Source: Streptomyces sp. E2N166
GTDB taxonomy: Bacteria > Actinomycetota > Actinomycetes > Streptomycetales > Streptomycetaceae
Reading direction: 5' to 3'
NCBI RefSeq assembly: GCF_003671715.1
Contig: NZ_RAIF01000031.1
Location: 921,362 to 961,054, forward strand
DNA length: 39,693 nt
Within the stretch, counting starts at the first letter, position 1. Each line of letters opens with the position of its first letter. A model generated the notes under the pieces. That model was not told the DNA's origin and made no database searches. It saw only the letters and a list, made by a program, of their open reading frames with translations. Below, one piece after another: positions 7,962 to 16,378 of this stretch. The translations under genes were made by a program, and so were the position numbers.

Positions 7962-8105
7962 CCCGCCACTCTTGATGGCAGGAAGTCACAACGGCCCGTG
8001 ATGAGTGGGCCTGGTGGCGGTTGCCCGGAAACACAGGGGTGAGGGCACCGCTTCCCCAAGATCTCTAGTTGGGCCGGCGCTTTGTCGTCGGCCGGAGGGA
8101 AAGCG

Positions 8106-9536
8106 ATGGGTAGGACACTCGCGGAGAAGGTCTGGGACGACCACGTCGTCCGGCGCGCCGAGGGCGAGCCCGATCTCCTCTTCATCGATCTGCACCTGCT
8201 GCACGAGGTGACCAGCCCGCAGGCCTTCGACGGCCTCCGCAAGAGCGGCCGTCCGGTGCGCCGGCTCGACCTGACCATCGCCACCGAGGACCACAACACC
8301 CCGACGCTCGACATCGACAAGCCCATCGCCGACCCGGTCTCCCGGGTCCAGCTGGAGACCCTGCGCAAGAACTGCGCGGACTTCGGCGTCCGGCTGCACC
8401 CGCTGGGCGACGTCGAGCAGGGCGTCGTGCACGTCGTCGGACCGCAGCTCGGCCTGACCCAGCCCGGCACCACCGTGGTCTGCGGCGACTCGCACACCTC
8501 CACGCACGGCGCCTTCGGCGCGCTGGCGTTCGGCATCGGCACCTCCCAGGTCGAGCACGTGCTGGCCACCCAGACGCTGCCCATGGTCCGTCCCAAGACC
8601 ATGGCGATCACCGTCAACGGCGAACTGCCCGACGACGTCACGGCCAAGGACCTGATCCTCGCGATCATCGCCAGGATCGGCACCGGCGGTGGCCAGGGCT
8701 ACGTCCTGGAGTACCGGGGCGAGGCCATCGAGAAGCTCTCGATGGAGGCCCGGATGACCATCTGCAACATGTCGATCGAGGCCGGCGCCCGCGCGGGCAT
8801 GATCGCCCCCGACGAGACCACCTTCGCCTACCTCCAGGGCCGCCCGCACGCCCCCGAGGGCGCCGACTGGGACGCGGCCGTCGAGTACTGGAGGACGCTG
8901 CGCACGGACGACGACGTCGAGTTCGACGCCGAGGTCGTCATCGAGGCCGCCGAGCTGGCGCCGTTCGTCACCTGGGGCACCAACCCGGGCCAGGGGGCGC
9001 CGCTGTCCGCCGCCGTCCCCGACCCGGCTTCGTACGAAGACGCTTCGGAGCGCTTCGCCGCCGAAAAGGCCCTGGAGTACATGGGGTTGGAGGCCGGGCA
9101 GCCGCTGCGCTCCATCAAGGTGGACACCGTCTTCGTAGGTTCGTGCACCAACGGTCGCATCGAGGACCTGCGCGCCGCCGCCGAGATCGTGCGGGACCGC
9201 AAAGTCGCCGACGGCGTACGGATGCTGGTCGTACCCGGCTCCGCGCGGGTGGGCCTTCAGGCTGTCTCCGAGGGCCTGGACGTGGTCTTCAAGGAGGCCG
9301 GCGCCGAATGGCGGCACGCGGGCTGCTCGATGTGCCTGGGCATGAACCCGGACCAGCTGGCCCCGGGGGAGCGCTCCGCGTCCACCTCCAACCGCAACTT
9401 CGAGGGGCGGCAGGGCAAGGGCGGCCGCACCCATCTGGTGTCGCCGCAGGTCGCGGCCGCGACGGCGGTCCTGGGCCATCTGGCCTCCCCGGCCGACCTG
9501 ACCGCCGCCGACGTTCCCACGCCCGCTGGAGTCTGA
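8106..9536 (+). CDS. leuC: 3-isopropylmalate dehydratase large subunit
   Basis: With LeuD it interconverts 2- and 3-isopropylmalate in leucine synthesis, using a [4Fe-4S] cluster. The 476-residue protein has the three cluster cysteines at C347 (VGSCTNGR), C407 and C410 (HAGCSMCLG), plus the substrate-pocket motif [12 protein letters not shown]. The ATG was chosen over an in-frame ATG eight codons earlier because GGAGGG lies 6 bases before it and the family begins with [15 protein letters not shown]. leuD starts 5 bases after the stop. Expression is probably controlled by the divergent ndgR. Confidence 0.97.
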   Translation: MGRTLAEKVWDDHVVRRAEGEPDLLFIDLHLLHEVTSPQAFDGLRKSGRPVRRLDLTIATEDHNTPTLDIDKPIADPVSRVQLETLRKNCADFGVRLHPLGDVEQGVVHVVGPQLGLTQPGTTVVCGDSHTSTHGAFGALAFGIGTSQVEHVLATQTLPMVRPKTMAITVNGELPDDVTAKDLILAIIARIGTGGGQGYVLEYRGEAIEKLSMEARMTICNMSIEAGARAGMIAPDETTFAYLQGRPHAPEGADWDAAVEYWRTLRTDDDVEFDAEVVIEAAELAPFVTWGTNPGQGAPLSAAVPDPASYEDASERFAAEKALEYMGLEAGQPLRSIKVDTVFVGSCTNGRIEDLRAAAEIVRDRKVADGVRMLVVPGSARVGLQAVSEGLDVVFKEAGAEWRHAGCSMCLGMNPDQLAPGERSASTSNRNFEGRQGKGGRTHLVSPQVAAATAVLGHLASPADLTAADVPTPAGV

Positions 9537-9541
9537 GAGTC

Positions 9542-10135
9542 ATGGAAGCATTCACCACGCACACCGGCCGGGCCGTCCCGCTGCGGCGCAGCAACGTCGA
9601 CACCGACCAGATCATCCCCGCCCACTGGCTCAAGAAGGTGACGCGGGACGGGTTCGAGGACGGGCTGTTCGAGGCCTGGCGCAAGGACCGGGAGTTCGTG
9701 CTCAACCGGCCCGAGCGCGAGGGCGCCACGGTCCTGGTCGCCGGCCCCGACTTCGGCACCGGCTCCTCCCGTGAGCACGCCGTCTGGGCGCTGCAGAACT
9801 ACGGCTTCAAGACCGTGATCTCCTCCCGCTTCGCCGACATCTTCCGCGGTAACTCGCTGAAGAACGGCCTGCTCACGGTGGTCCTCGACCAGAAGGTCGT
9901 GGATGCCCTGTGGGAGCTGACGGAGAACGACCCGCAGGCCGAGGTCACGGTCGACCTCCAGGCCCGTGAGGTCCGCGCGGAGGGCATCACCGCCTCCTTC
10001 GAGCTGGACGAGAACTCCCGCTGGCGGCTGCTGAACGGGCTGGACGACATCTCGATCACCCTCCAGAACGAGGCGGACATCGCCACGTACGAGGCGAAGC
10101 GCCCGTCGTTCAAGCCGCAGACCCTCCAGGCCTGA
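9542..10135 (+). CDS. leuD: 3-isopropylmalate dehydratase small subunit
   Basis: The swivelling domain of isopropylmalate isomerase, partner of LeuC. The 197 residues start [26 protein letters not shown], and [17 protein letters not shown] is the family's substrate-binding loop. It is close-coupled to leuC, so the two subunits are made together. A strong terminator follows about 57 bases downstream. Confidence 0.97.
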   Translation: MEAFTTHTGRAVPLRRSNVDTDQIIPAHWLKKVTRDGFEDGLFEAWRKDREFVLNRPEREGATVLVAGPDFGTGSSREHAVWALQNYGFKTVISSRFADIFRGNSLKNGLLTVVLDQKVVDALWELTENDPQAEVTVDLQAREVRAEGITASFELDENSRWRLLNGLDDISITLQNEADIATYEAKRPSFKPQTLQA

Positions 10136-10191
10136 CCCGGGGCCTCTTCGGAGGCACCCCGCAAGGTCGAGTTTCGGCCACCCAACACCCC

Positions 10192-10228
10192 GGCTGTACC
10201 CCCGATCGGCCCGATCGGGGGTACAGCC
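10192..10228 (+). terminator. Hairpin terminator of leuCD
   Basis: GGCTGTACCCCCGATC and GATCGGGGGTACAGCC form a perfect 16-bp stem with a five-base loop, followed by a short TTTCT stretch. It is one of the strongest hairpins in the window. Confidence 0.85.
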
Positions 10229-10411
10229 GTTTCTGCTGCCGGTCGCGTGTGTCTGTTACGGATGTGTCGCTCAACTTCCCACGTTAGAGGCGTGGTTGCT
10301 GGGGTACGCAGATCCTGGAGGCGCGGCTTCCGTGTGTGCCCGGGGGGCCGTTCGAGGCGGCAGTTGCCCCCTGCGCAGGCGACAACTCGCCCCAGATGGC
10401 ACAATCTGTGC

Positions 10412-10642
10412 ATGGAACACGACGGCCAACTCGAGCTCTATACGGCGGTCGCGGTCCGGCTCAAGGAAGCGCACACAAGAGTGCGCGCACTGCAAGTCCC
10501 GGAGGGCGTACGGATGGCGCTGACCCGGAAGCTGCTGGTCATTACGGCCGCGGCCAAACACGATCTCGCGGGTGCGGCAAGGCGCCTGGATCGGTTCACC
10601 GCCGACCTCGACGAGGGCCGATTCCCCGAAGAGGAAGGCTGA
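10412..10642 (+). CDS. Conserved hypothetical small helical protein
   Basis: A 76-residue soluble protein beginning MEHDGQLELYTAVAVRLKEAH. It is rich in Ala, Leu, Arg and Glu and is predicted by eye to be two or three amphipathic helices; there is no motif, signal or cysteine. Codon bias supports a real gene. It lies between the leuCD terminator and hupS, a position where streptomycetes seem to keep a similar gene (synteny from memory). Function is unknown; its location before a nucleoid protein gene is no proof of a shared role. Confidence 0.75.
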   Translation: MEHDGQLELYTAVAVRLKEAHTRVRALQVPEGVRMALTRKLLVITAAAKHDLAGAARRLDRFTADLDEGRFPEEEG

Positions 10643-10779
10643 ACAGGCCGGGATCGCCCGAGTCCGTTGCGGCACAAGGGTGATTAGCCCGTTTCGTGTT
10701 TGATTTGCGGTATATATCTGCCTAACGTGCGAAAAAGCTTGAACACATTCGTTCTGGCGATGTCTCCGAAGGGGAAGAC

Positions 10780-11439
10780 GTGAACAAGGCGCAGCTCGTA
10801 GAAGCTATTGCCGACAAGCTGGGCGGCCGGCAGCAGGCCGCCGACGCTGTCGACGCGGTCCTGGACGCCCTCGTCCGTGCGGTGGTCTCGGGCGACCGGG
10901 TCTCGGTGACCGGCTTCGGTTCCTTCGAGAAGGTCGACCGTCCGGCCCGCTACGCCCGCAACCCTCAGACGGGCGAGCGGGTTCGGGTCAAGAAGACCTC
11001 CGTGCCGCGCTTCCGCGCGGGCCAGGGCTTCAAGGACCTGGTGAGCGGCTCGAAGAAGCTCCCGAAGAACGACATCGCGGTCAAGAAGGCCCCCAAGGGC
11101 AGCCTGTCCGGCCCGCCGCCCACCATTTCCAAGACCGCGGGCAAGAAGGCCGCCGCCAAGAAGGCCACGGGCGCCGCGAAGAAGGCCACGGGCGCGGCCA
11201 AGAAGACGACCGCCACGGCGAAGAAGGCGACCGCGAAGAAGACCGCCGGCGCGGCGAAGACGGCGACGGCGAAGAAGGCCCCCGCCAAGAAGTCCACCGC
11301 CAAGAGCACCACGGCGGCGGCGAAGAAGTCCACGGCCAAGAAGGCCCCCGCGAAGAAGGCGACGGCGAAGAAGGCTCCGGCCAAGAAGTCGACCGCCCGC
11401 AAGACCACCGCCAAGAAGGCCACCGCCCGCAAGAAGTAG
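10780..11439 (+). CDS. hupS: HU-family nucleoid protein with lysine-rich tail (HupS)
   Basis: A DNA-binding nucleoid protein; in Streptomyces this HU variant is linked to spore chromosome compaction. Residues 1-92 are a complete HU domain ([52 protein letters not shown]). The remaining 127 residues are a histone-H1-like tail of Ala/Lys/Thr repeats (KKAT, KKAPAKK, KKSTAKK). At 219 residues it matches HupS of S. coelicolor closely. The GTG start is preceded by AAGGGGA. The upstream 100 bases are AT-rich (TATATAT) and likely hold the promoter. A perfect hairpin follows. Confidence 0.96.
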   Translation: MNKAQLVEAIADKLGGRQQAADAVDAVLDALVRAVVSGDRVSVTGFGSFEKVDRPARYARNPQTGERVRVKKTSVPRFRAGQGFKDLVSGSKKLPKNDIAVKKAPKGSLSGPPPTISKTAGKKAAAKKATGAAKKATGAAKKTTATAKKATAKKTAGAAKTATAKKAPAKKSTAKSTTAAAKKSTAKKAPAKKATAKKAPAKKSTARKTTAKKATARKK

Positions 11440-11490
11440 CAGGTAGCAGCCGGTAGCAGCCGGCGACCGGGCACAGGGGCACTCACGCGC

Positions 11491-11521
11491 CGGGCCGGAC
11501 TCCCTCTCGGAGTCCGGCCCG
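11491..11521 (+). terminator. Hairpin terminator of hupS
   Basis: CGGGCCGGACTCC and GGAGTCCGGCCCG form a perfect 13-bp stem around CTCTC, about 50 bases past the hupS stop. Confidence 0.8.
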
Positions 11522-11589
11522 CGGCGTGTTCGGGGCCCCGTGGGTCCCGCGGGCCCGGCGGGTCGGAACGACGAGAACGGTCAGGACGA

Positions 11590-11793
11590 TCAGAACGTCT
11601 GGAGCGTCACCAGCGTGATCCGGCGCTCCGCGCCCGCGCCCTCGGTCTCGATCCGCACCCGTTGTCCGGGCCGCAGCAGTCTCAGGCCCCCCGCGTCGAA
11701 CGCCGCCGCGTCGAAGGGCACGGGCGTGCCGTCGTCGAGCAGCACCTGCCCGCTGCGGTTCTCGGGGTCGTACGTGTATGCGGTCGCCTGCAT
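11590..11793 (-). CDS. Hypothetical small beta-rich protein, downstream partner of cofC
   Basis: A 67-residue protein starting MQATAYTYDPENRSGQVLLDDGTPVPFD. The alternation of hydrophobic and polar residues, the G-x-V-x-x-D-D-G turn and the PGQRVRIETEG strand look like a small five-stranded barrel, reminiscent of cold-shock/OB-fold proteins but without the RNA-binding aromatic motifs of Csp. It starts 9 bases after the cofC stop, so they are probably co-transcribed and coupled. Function is unknown; the OB-fold comparison is inference. Confidence 0.75.
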   Translation of the reverse strand: MQATAYTYDPENRSGQVLLDDGTPVPFDAAAFDAGGLRLLRPGQRVRIETEGAGAERRITLVTLQTF

Positions 11794-11802
11794 GCCGGCA
11801 GC

Positions 11803-12441
11803 CTACTGCCCGGCGATCAGCAACCGCGCCGCCACCGCGGCCGTACGGGGCCCCACCCCGAGCGCCAGCGCGATGCGCAGATCGCCACCGGTGTCGACGT
11901 CCTGCCGTACGGAATCCACCGCGCCGAGCCGCAGTTCCACCGCGCCGGACGCGCGGTGCCGGGCCCGGGAATCCGTACCGAATACGGGGGCCAATTCACG
12001 GCCCGGTGCCGCGGCCAGCAGGGTCGTTCCGATTCCGGCCGCGTCCGGCAGAAAAGCGCGCGGGAATTGTGCTGCCGCCGCCAGGACGCGCGCCAATTCC
12101 GCCGGCCGCAGTGCGGGCAGATCGGCGTTGAGCGCGGCCACCGGACTTTCGGGTCGTGCCGCCCGTACCGCGGCCGCACCGTGCGCCAGGGCCGCGTTCA
12201 GGCCGCCGCCGGGCTCGTCCGCGACGACCCTCGCGCCCAGCGCCGCCAGCTCCCGTCCGGCCCGCGCGTCGTCCGTGACTACTGCCACATCCGCCACCGC
12301 CGGGCAGGCCAGCGCGGCTCCGACGGTGTCCTGGGCGAACGCCAGCGCGAGGTCCGGCCGTACCCCTTCGTCCGCGGTGTCCGACAGCCTGCTCTTGGCC
12401 CGGGCGAGGGGCTTCACGGGTACGACCAAGGTCCACTGCAC
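11803..12441 (-). CDS. cofC: 2-phospho-L-lactate / phosphoenolpyruvate guanylyltransferase
   Basis: A nucleotidyltransferase (CofC/FbiD family) that activates 2-phospholactate or, in actinobacteria, phosphoenolpyruvate with GTP for synthesis of the deazaflavin cofactor F420. Of the 212 residues, the N-terminal VVPVKPLARAKSRLS is the GTP-binding signature. AALNADLPALRPAEL is the acidic metal-binding stretch and GTTLLAAAPG lies near the active site. The start is GTG. It diverges from plsC and runs into the 67-residue gene. No other F420 genes are in the window. Confidence 0.9.
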   Translation of the reverse strand: MQWTLVVPVKPLARAKSRLSDTADEGVRPDLALAFAQDTVGAALACPAVADVAVVTDDARAGRELAALGARVVADEPGGGLNAALAHGAAAVRAARPESPVAALNADLPALRPAELARVLAAAAQFPRAFLPDAAGIGTTLLAAAPGRELAPVFGTDSRARHRASGAVELRLGAVDSVRQDVDTGGDLRIALALGVGPRTAAVAARLLIAGQ

Positions 12442-12584
12442 GGGCGTTCAGTCCTTCTCTCGTCGCTGTCATTGTCACCTGGGGGACCTGGCGGTTCACT
12501 CTCCGGGGCGTACGGTGTTCTCGACAGACGGGCGGCCCGGGGCGACACTTGTCCGGCCCCAGGCCCTGGAGGAAAGGTGTCAGC

Positions 12585-13418
12585 GTGCCCCGCCGCAGAA
12601 TCGGCTTCTGGTACCGCTTCGCCGCGGTGATCTGCAAACCGCCGCTGGTGGTTCTGATCAAGCGGGACTGGCGGGGAATGGAGAACATTCCGGCCGACGG
12701 TGGATTCATCACCGCCGTGAACCACAATTCGCACGTCGACCCCTTCGCGTACGCGCACTACCAGTACAACACCGGGCGTGTCCCGCGATTCCTGGCGAAG
12801 AGCGGCCTTTTCAAAAAAGGATTCGTCGGTGCCGCGATGCGGGGCACCGGACAGATCCCCGTCTACCGCGAGAGCACGGACGCGCTGAGCGCCTTCCGCG
12901 CCGCGATCGACGCCGTGGAGCGCGGCGAGTGCGTCGCCTTCTACCCCGAGGGCACCCTCACCCGCGACCCGGACGGCTGGCCGATGACCGCCAAGACCGG
13001 TGCCGCGCGCGTCGCCCTGCAGACCAAGTGCCCGGTGGTCCCGGTCGCCCAGTGGGGCTGCAACGAACTGCTGCCGCCGTACGCCAAGAAGCCCAGCCTT
13101 CTCCCGCGCAAGACCCACCGCGTGCTGGCGGGCCCGCCGGTCGACCTGTCGCGGTTCTACGACAAGGAGATGACCACGGAGCTCCTGAAGGAGGCCACCG
13201 AGGTCATCATGGCCGCCGTCACCCGCCAGCTGGAGGAGATCCGCGGCGAGAAGGCGCCCGAAACCCCCTACGACCCGCGCCGGGAGCGGATCGAGCAGCG
13301 GCGCCGGACCCAGGCACAGCACCAGCAGACACAGCTCCAGCAGACACGGCTTCAGCAGCCGCCGAACGGGCAGGCACAGTCCCGGCGGTCGCAGCAGGCA
13401 GAAGGGCAGAGCACGTGA
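12585..13418 (+). CDS. plsC: 1-acyl-sn-glycerol-3-phosphate acyltransferase
   Basis: A membrane-associated acyltransferase that makes phosphatidic acid. The catalytic HX4D motif is NHNSHVDPF and the glycerol-phosphate-binding motif is FYPEGT. An N-terminal hydrophobic stretch (FAAVICKPPLVVLI) probably anchors it. The C-terminal 40-50 residues are a Gln/Arg-rich low-complexity tail. The 277-residue form starts at a GTG with GGAGGAAAGG just upstream; an upstream TTG has no such site. Its stop overlaps the gpsA start (GTGA), linking acyl transfer with production of the glycerol-3-phosphate backbone. Confidence 0.93.
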   Translation: MPRRRIGFWYRFAAVICKPPLVVLIKRDWRGMENIPADGGFITAVNHNSHVDPFAYAHYQYNTGRVPRFLAKSGLFKKGFVGAAMRGTGQIPVYRESTDALSAFRAAIDAVERGECVAFYPEGTLTRDPDGWPMTAKTGAARVALQTKCPVVPVAQWGCNELLPPYAKKPSLLPRKTHRVLAGPPVDLSRFYDKEMTTELLKEATEVIMAAVTRQLEEIRGEKAPETPYDPRRERIEQRRRTQAQHQQTQLQQTRLQQPPNGQAQSRRSQQAEGQST

Positions 13419-14425
13419 GCAACCCGGTCAAGGCGGCCGTCTTCGGCACCGGATCGTGGGGCACGGCCTTCGGCATGGTCCTCGCCGACGCGGGGTGCGA
13501 CGTCACCCTGTGGGGGCGCCGCGCCGAACTCGCCGACGCCGTCAACTCCACTCGGACCAACCCGGACTACCTGCCCGGCGTGGAACTCCCCGCGGGCCTG
13601 CGGGCCACCACCGACGCCGCCGAGGCCGCGCGGAACGCCGACTTCACCGTCCTCGCGGTGCCCTCCCAGACGCTGCGCGCCAACCTCGCCGACTGGGCAC
13701 CCCTGCTGGCGCCCGGCACGATCCTGGTGTCCCTGATGAAGGGCGTCGAACTCGGCTCCGCGATGCGGATGAGCGAGGTGATCGACGACGTCGCCAAGGT
13801 CGGCGCCGAGCGCATCGCCGTGGTCACCGGGCCCAACCTGGCCCGGGAGATCGCCGCCCGCATGCCGGCCGCCGCCGTGGTCGCCTGCCCGGAGGAGTCC
13901 GTCGCCCAGCGCCTCCAGACCGCCTGCCACACGCCGTACTTCCGCCCGTACACCAACACCGACGTCATCGGCTGCGAACTCGGCGGTGCCGTCAAGAACG
14001 TGATCGGGCTGGCCGTCGGCATCGCGGACGGCATGGGCCTCGGCGACAACGCCAAGGGCTCCCTCATCACCCGCGGCCTCGCCGAGACCACCCGCCTCGG
14101 TGTCGCCCTCGGCGCCGACCCGCTGACCTTCTCCGGACTGGCCGGTCTCGGCGACCTGGTGGCGACCTGCTCCTCACCGCTGTCCCGCAACCACACCTTC
14201 GGCACCAACCTGGGCAAGGGCATGACCCTCCAGGAGACCATCGCGGTCACCAAGCAGACCGCCGAGGGTGTCAAGTCCTGCGAGTCGGTGCTCGATCTGG
14301 CCCGCAGACACGGCGTCGACATGCCGCTCACCGAGACGGTCGTCGGCATCGTGCACGAGGGCAAGCCTCCGGTGGTCGCCCTCAAGGAGCTGATGTCGCG
14401 CAGCGCGAAGCCGGAACGACGCTGA
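13415..14425 (+). CDS. gpsA: Glycerol-3-phosphate dehydrogenase (NAD(P)+)
   Basis: A cytoplasmic enzyme reducing dihydroxyacetone phosphate to sn-glycerol-3-phosphate for phospholipids. The 336 residues match the family length. The Rossmann motif is VFGTGSWGTAF, followed by VSLMKGVE, TGPNLAREIA and the catalytic lysine region CELGGAVKNVIGLAVGIADG; SGLAGLGDLVATC and SRNHTFG complete the C-terminal domain. The start overlaps plsC by four bases. Confidence 0.97.
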   Translation: MSNPVKAAVFGTGSWGTAFGMVLADAGCDVTLWGRRAELADAVNSTRTNPDYLPGVELPAGLRATTDAAEAARNADFTVLAVPSQTLRANLADWAPLLAPGTILVSLMKGVELGSAMRMSEVIDDVAKVGAERIAVVTGPNLAREIAARMPAAAVVACPEESVAQRLQTACHTPYFRPYTNTDVIGCELGGAVKNVIGLAVGIADGMGLGDNAKGSLITRGLAETTRLGVALGADPLTFSGLAGLGDLVATCSSPLSRNHTFGTNLGKGMTLQETIAVTKQTAEGVKSCESVLDLARRHGVDMPLTETVVGIVHEGKPPVVALKELMSRSAKPERR

Positions 14426-14528
14426 GCGACGCCGGGCGACGCCGGAACGGAACTTGGGCGTCCAACCGCGCCACGCGGCCCCGCCGACGCTGTCTCGCGG
14501 CCCTGCGGGCGGGTACTCTCAACGCGAT

Positions 14529-15686
14529 ATGAGCACCGAGAACCTCCCCCAGAGCCCCGAGCAGCCGCCTCGCAAACCGCGTGTGGCCGTCGTGTTCGGC
14601 GGGCGAAGCTCCGAACACGGGATCTCCGTGGTCACCGCCGGCGCCGTCCTCGCGGCCATCGACCGGACGCGGTACGACGTCCTGCCGATCGGCATCACCA
14701 GGGACGGCCGCTGGGCCCTCACCGCCGACGAACCGGAGCGCATGGCGATCACCGAACGCCGTACGCCCGACGTCGAGGAACTGGCCGAGTCGACCGAGGG
14801 CGGCGTGTTGCTGCCCGTCGACCCCGCCAGCCGCGAGGTCGTCTACAGCGAACCCGGCTCGGTACCCAAGGCGCTGGGCGAGGTCGACGTCGTCTTCCCG
14901 GTGCTGCACGGCCCGTACGGCGAGGACGGCACCCTCCAGGGCCTGCTGGAGCTGTCCGGTGTGCCCTACGTCGGCGCGGGCGTGCTCGCCTCGGCCGTCG
15001 GGCAGGACAAGGAGTACATGAAGGCGGTGTTCACCTCCTACGGGCTGAAGGTCGGCCCGTACGTGGTGGTCCGGCCCCGCGAGTGGGAGCAGGACCGTTC
15101 CGGCGCCCGCGAGAGGATCGTGGACTTCGCCGGCGAGCACGGCTGGCCGCTGTTCGTGAAGCCCGCGCGCGCGGGTTCCTCGATCGGCATCACCAAGGTC
15201 GACGACCTCTCCGGACTCGACGAGGCGATCGAGGAGGCCCGGCGCCACGACCCGAAGATCCTCGTGGAGGCGGCGCTGCGCGGCCGGGAGATCGAGTGCG
15301 GGGTGCTGGAGTTCGAGGACGGCCCCCGCGCCTCCGTCCCCGCCGAGATCCCGCCGCCCTCGGAGCACGCGTACTACGACTTCGAGGCCAAGTACATCGA
15401 CTCGACGCCCGGAGTCGTGCCCGCCCCGCTCACGCCCGAGGAGACCGCCGAGGTCCAGCGGCTCGCCGTCCAGGCGTTCGACGCGGCCTCCTGCGAGGGC
15501 CTGGTGCGCGCGGACTTCTTCCTCACCGAGGACGACGAGTTCGTGATCAACGAGATCAACACGATGCCCGGCTTCACGCCGATCTCCATGTACCCGCAGA
15601 TGTGGCAGGCGAGCGGCGTGAGCTACCCGGAGCTGGTGGACCGGCTGGTCCAGGCGGCGCTGCGGCGGTCCACGGGACTGCGCTGA
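14529..15686 (+). CDS. ddlA: D-alanine--D-alanine ligase
   Basis: An ATP-grasp ligase making D-Ala-D-Ala for peptidoglycan. The 385-residue protein has VVFGGRSSEHGIS near the N-terminus and the long insert typical of the VanA-like/actinobacterial branch. The active-site loop includes VKPARAGSSIGI, and the metal-binding C-terminus is INEINTMPGFTPISMYPQMW. The KYIDSTP omega-loop segment has Y, as in D-Ala-D-Ala ligases rather than D-lactate ligases, a cautious inference. The ATG start is not preceded by a clear ribosome site. The gene lies 103 bases after gpsA and ends at a hairpin. Confidence 0.95.
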   Translation: MSTENLPQSPEQPPRKPRVAVVFGGRSSEHGISVVTAGAVLAAIDRTRYDVLPIGITRDGRWALTADEPERMAITERRTPDVEELAESTEGGVLLPVDPASREVVYSEPGSVPKALGEVDVVFPVLHGPYGEDGTLQGLLELSGVPYVGAGVLASAVGQDKEYMKAVFTSYGLKVGPYVVVRPREWEQDRSGARERIVDFAGEHGWPLFVKPARAGSSIGITKVDDLSGLDEAIEEARRHDPKILVEAALRGREIECGVLEFEDGPRASVPAEIPPPSEHAYYDFEAKYIDSTPGVVPAPLTPEETAEVQRLAVQAFDAASCEGLVRADFFLTEDDEFVINEINTMPGFTPISMYPQMWQASGVSYPELVDRLVQAALRRSTGLR

Positions 15687-15706
15687 CGTCCTGCTTCGCG
15701 CACGCC

Positions 15707-15738
15707 CGGAAGGCGGTCCCCTCGGGGATCGCCTTCCG
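15707..15738 (+). terminator. Hairpin terminator of ddlA
   Basis: CGGAAGGCGGTCCC and GGGGATCGCCTTCCG form a stem of about 14 pairs (one G-T) around a CTCG loop, about 20 bases past the ddlA stop. It marks the left limit of the decayed DUF3515 gene. Confidence 0.75.
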
Positions 15739-15740
15739 CA

Positions 15741-15917
15741 GTATGATCAGCGGGTTTCCCCGGCCCGCCGCCCGTCGGTGGCAGCGCCTTGTCCGGGTTC
15801 CGGAACAGCTTGGTGACCTTGTCTCCGGGCGGGGAACCACCGCCGACCCGCTGTCGTCTGCCGAGGAGCAGCCTGCGACGGCGATCAGCAGAGCGAGAGC
15901 GAGCGGGCGGAAGGGGG
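15741..15917 (-). pseudogene. Decayed DUF3515 lipoprotein gene
   Basis: Reading leftward, right after the Lrp-type gene, the sequence encodes FRPLALALLIAVAGCSSADDSGSAVVPRP, a lipoprotein signal with lipobox VAGC. It has no ATG, GTG or TTG start in that frame. A one-base frame change then gives GDKVTKLFRNPDKALP, and another gives GRGNPLIILR. These three pieces resemble, in order, the signal, the C/F-R-x-L-x-KALP segment and the W-G-x-P-x-I-x-LRCG segment of DUF3515 proteins, usually encoded between ddl and thiL in streptomycetes (from memory). Start, middle and C-terminal half are missing, so the gene is dead or a sequence error compounds it. Confidence 0.6.
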
Positions 15918-16151
15918 TCAGAGATGAACGACCGGGCAGGTCAGAGTACGGGTGATGCCGTCCACTTGCTGGACCTTGGCGACCACCATGCGACCCAGGT
16001 CGTCGACGGTGTCGGACTGGGCACGGACGATGACGTCGTAGGGTCCTGTCACGTCCTCGGCCTGGATCACTCCAGGGATCTTGCTGATCGTCTCGGCGAC
16101 GGTCGACGCCTTGCCGACCTCCGTCTGGATCAGGATGTACGCCTGTACCAC
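15918..16151 (-). CDS. Stand-alone Lrp/AsnC effector-binding (RAM) domain protein
   Basis: A 77-residue protein made only of the Lrp/AsnC ligand-binding alpha-beta sandwich (VQAYILIQTEVGKASTVAETISKIPGV, then GPYDVIVRAQ and VQQVDGITRTLTCPVV). The helix-turn-helix of full-length Lrp proteins is absent. Such stand-alone RAM domains bind amino acids and oligomerise, and may modulate full-length Lrp regulators; the ligand is unknown. The GTG start has GGAGG 6 bases upstream. It is divergent from thiL. Confidence 0.9.
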   Translation of the reverse strand: MVQAYILIQTEVGKASTVAETISKIPGVIQAEDVTGPYDVIVRAQSDTVDDLGRMVVAKVQQVDGITRTLTCPVVHL

Positions 16152-16378
16152 GGAACCTCCAGAGCGGCCACGAGGATCATGTGGGGAAAAGGAACGCCAC
16201 GGTATCGCGTCACCGCTCTTCGCGGGGAGACCCGCGGGACGCGGGCCCCGCGTGCCGGGGTACCGGAATGACACGAGTTGACGATCACGCCGACCGCGGT
16301 GACGGTCATTTCGACCGTAACGAGTACAGAGATGACGCGCGACCGGGCACGGACAGGGACGGAAGGGGAGCCAAGGCG

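Noticed and set aside
7909..8105. Leucine leader peptide or T-box controlling leuCD
   Set aside because: A short ATG frame in the region has no leucine run, and no T-box UGGN bulge sequence with a following terminator was seen.
11540..14425. A 961-codon frame joining the region antisense to cofC with gpsA
   Set aside because: Only the gpsA part (from the GTG at 13415) has family motifs; the upstream part is the shadow of cofC and plsC.
16152..16378. TPP riboswitch before thiL
   Set aside because: I found no CUGAGA/ACCUGA-type thi-box core in the 227 bases between the Lrp-like gene and thiL.
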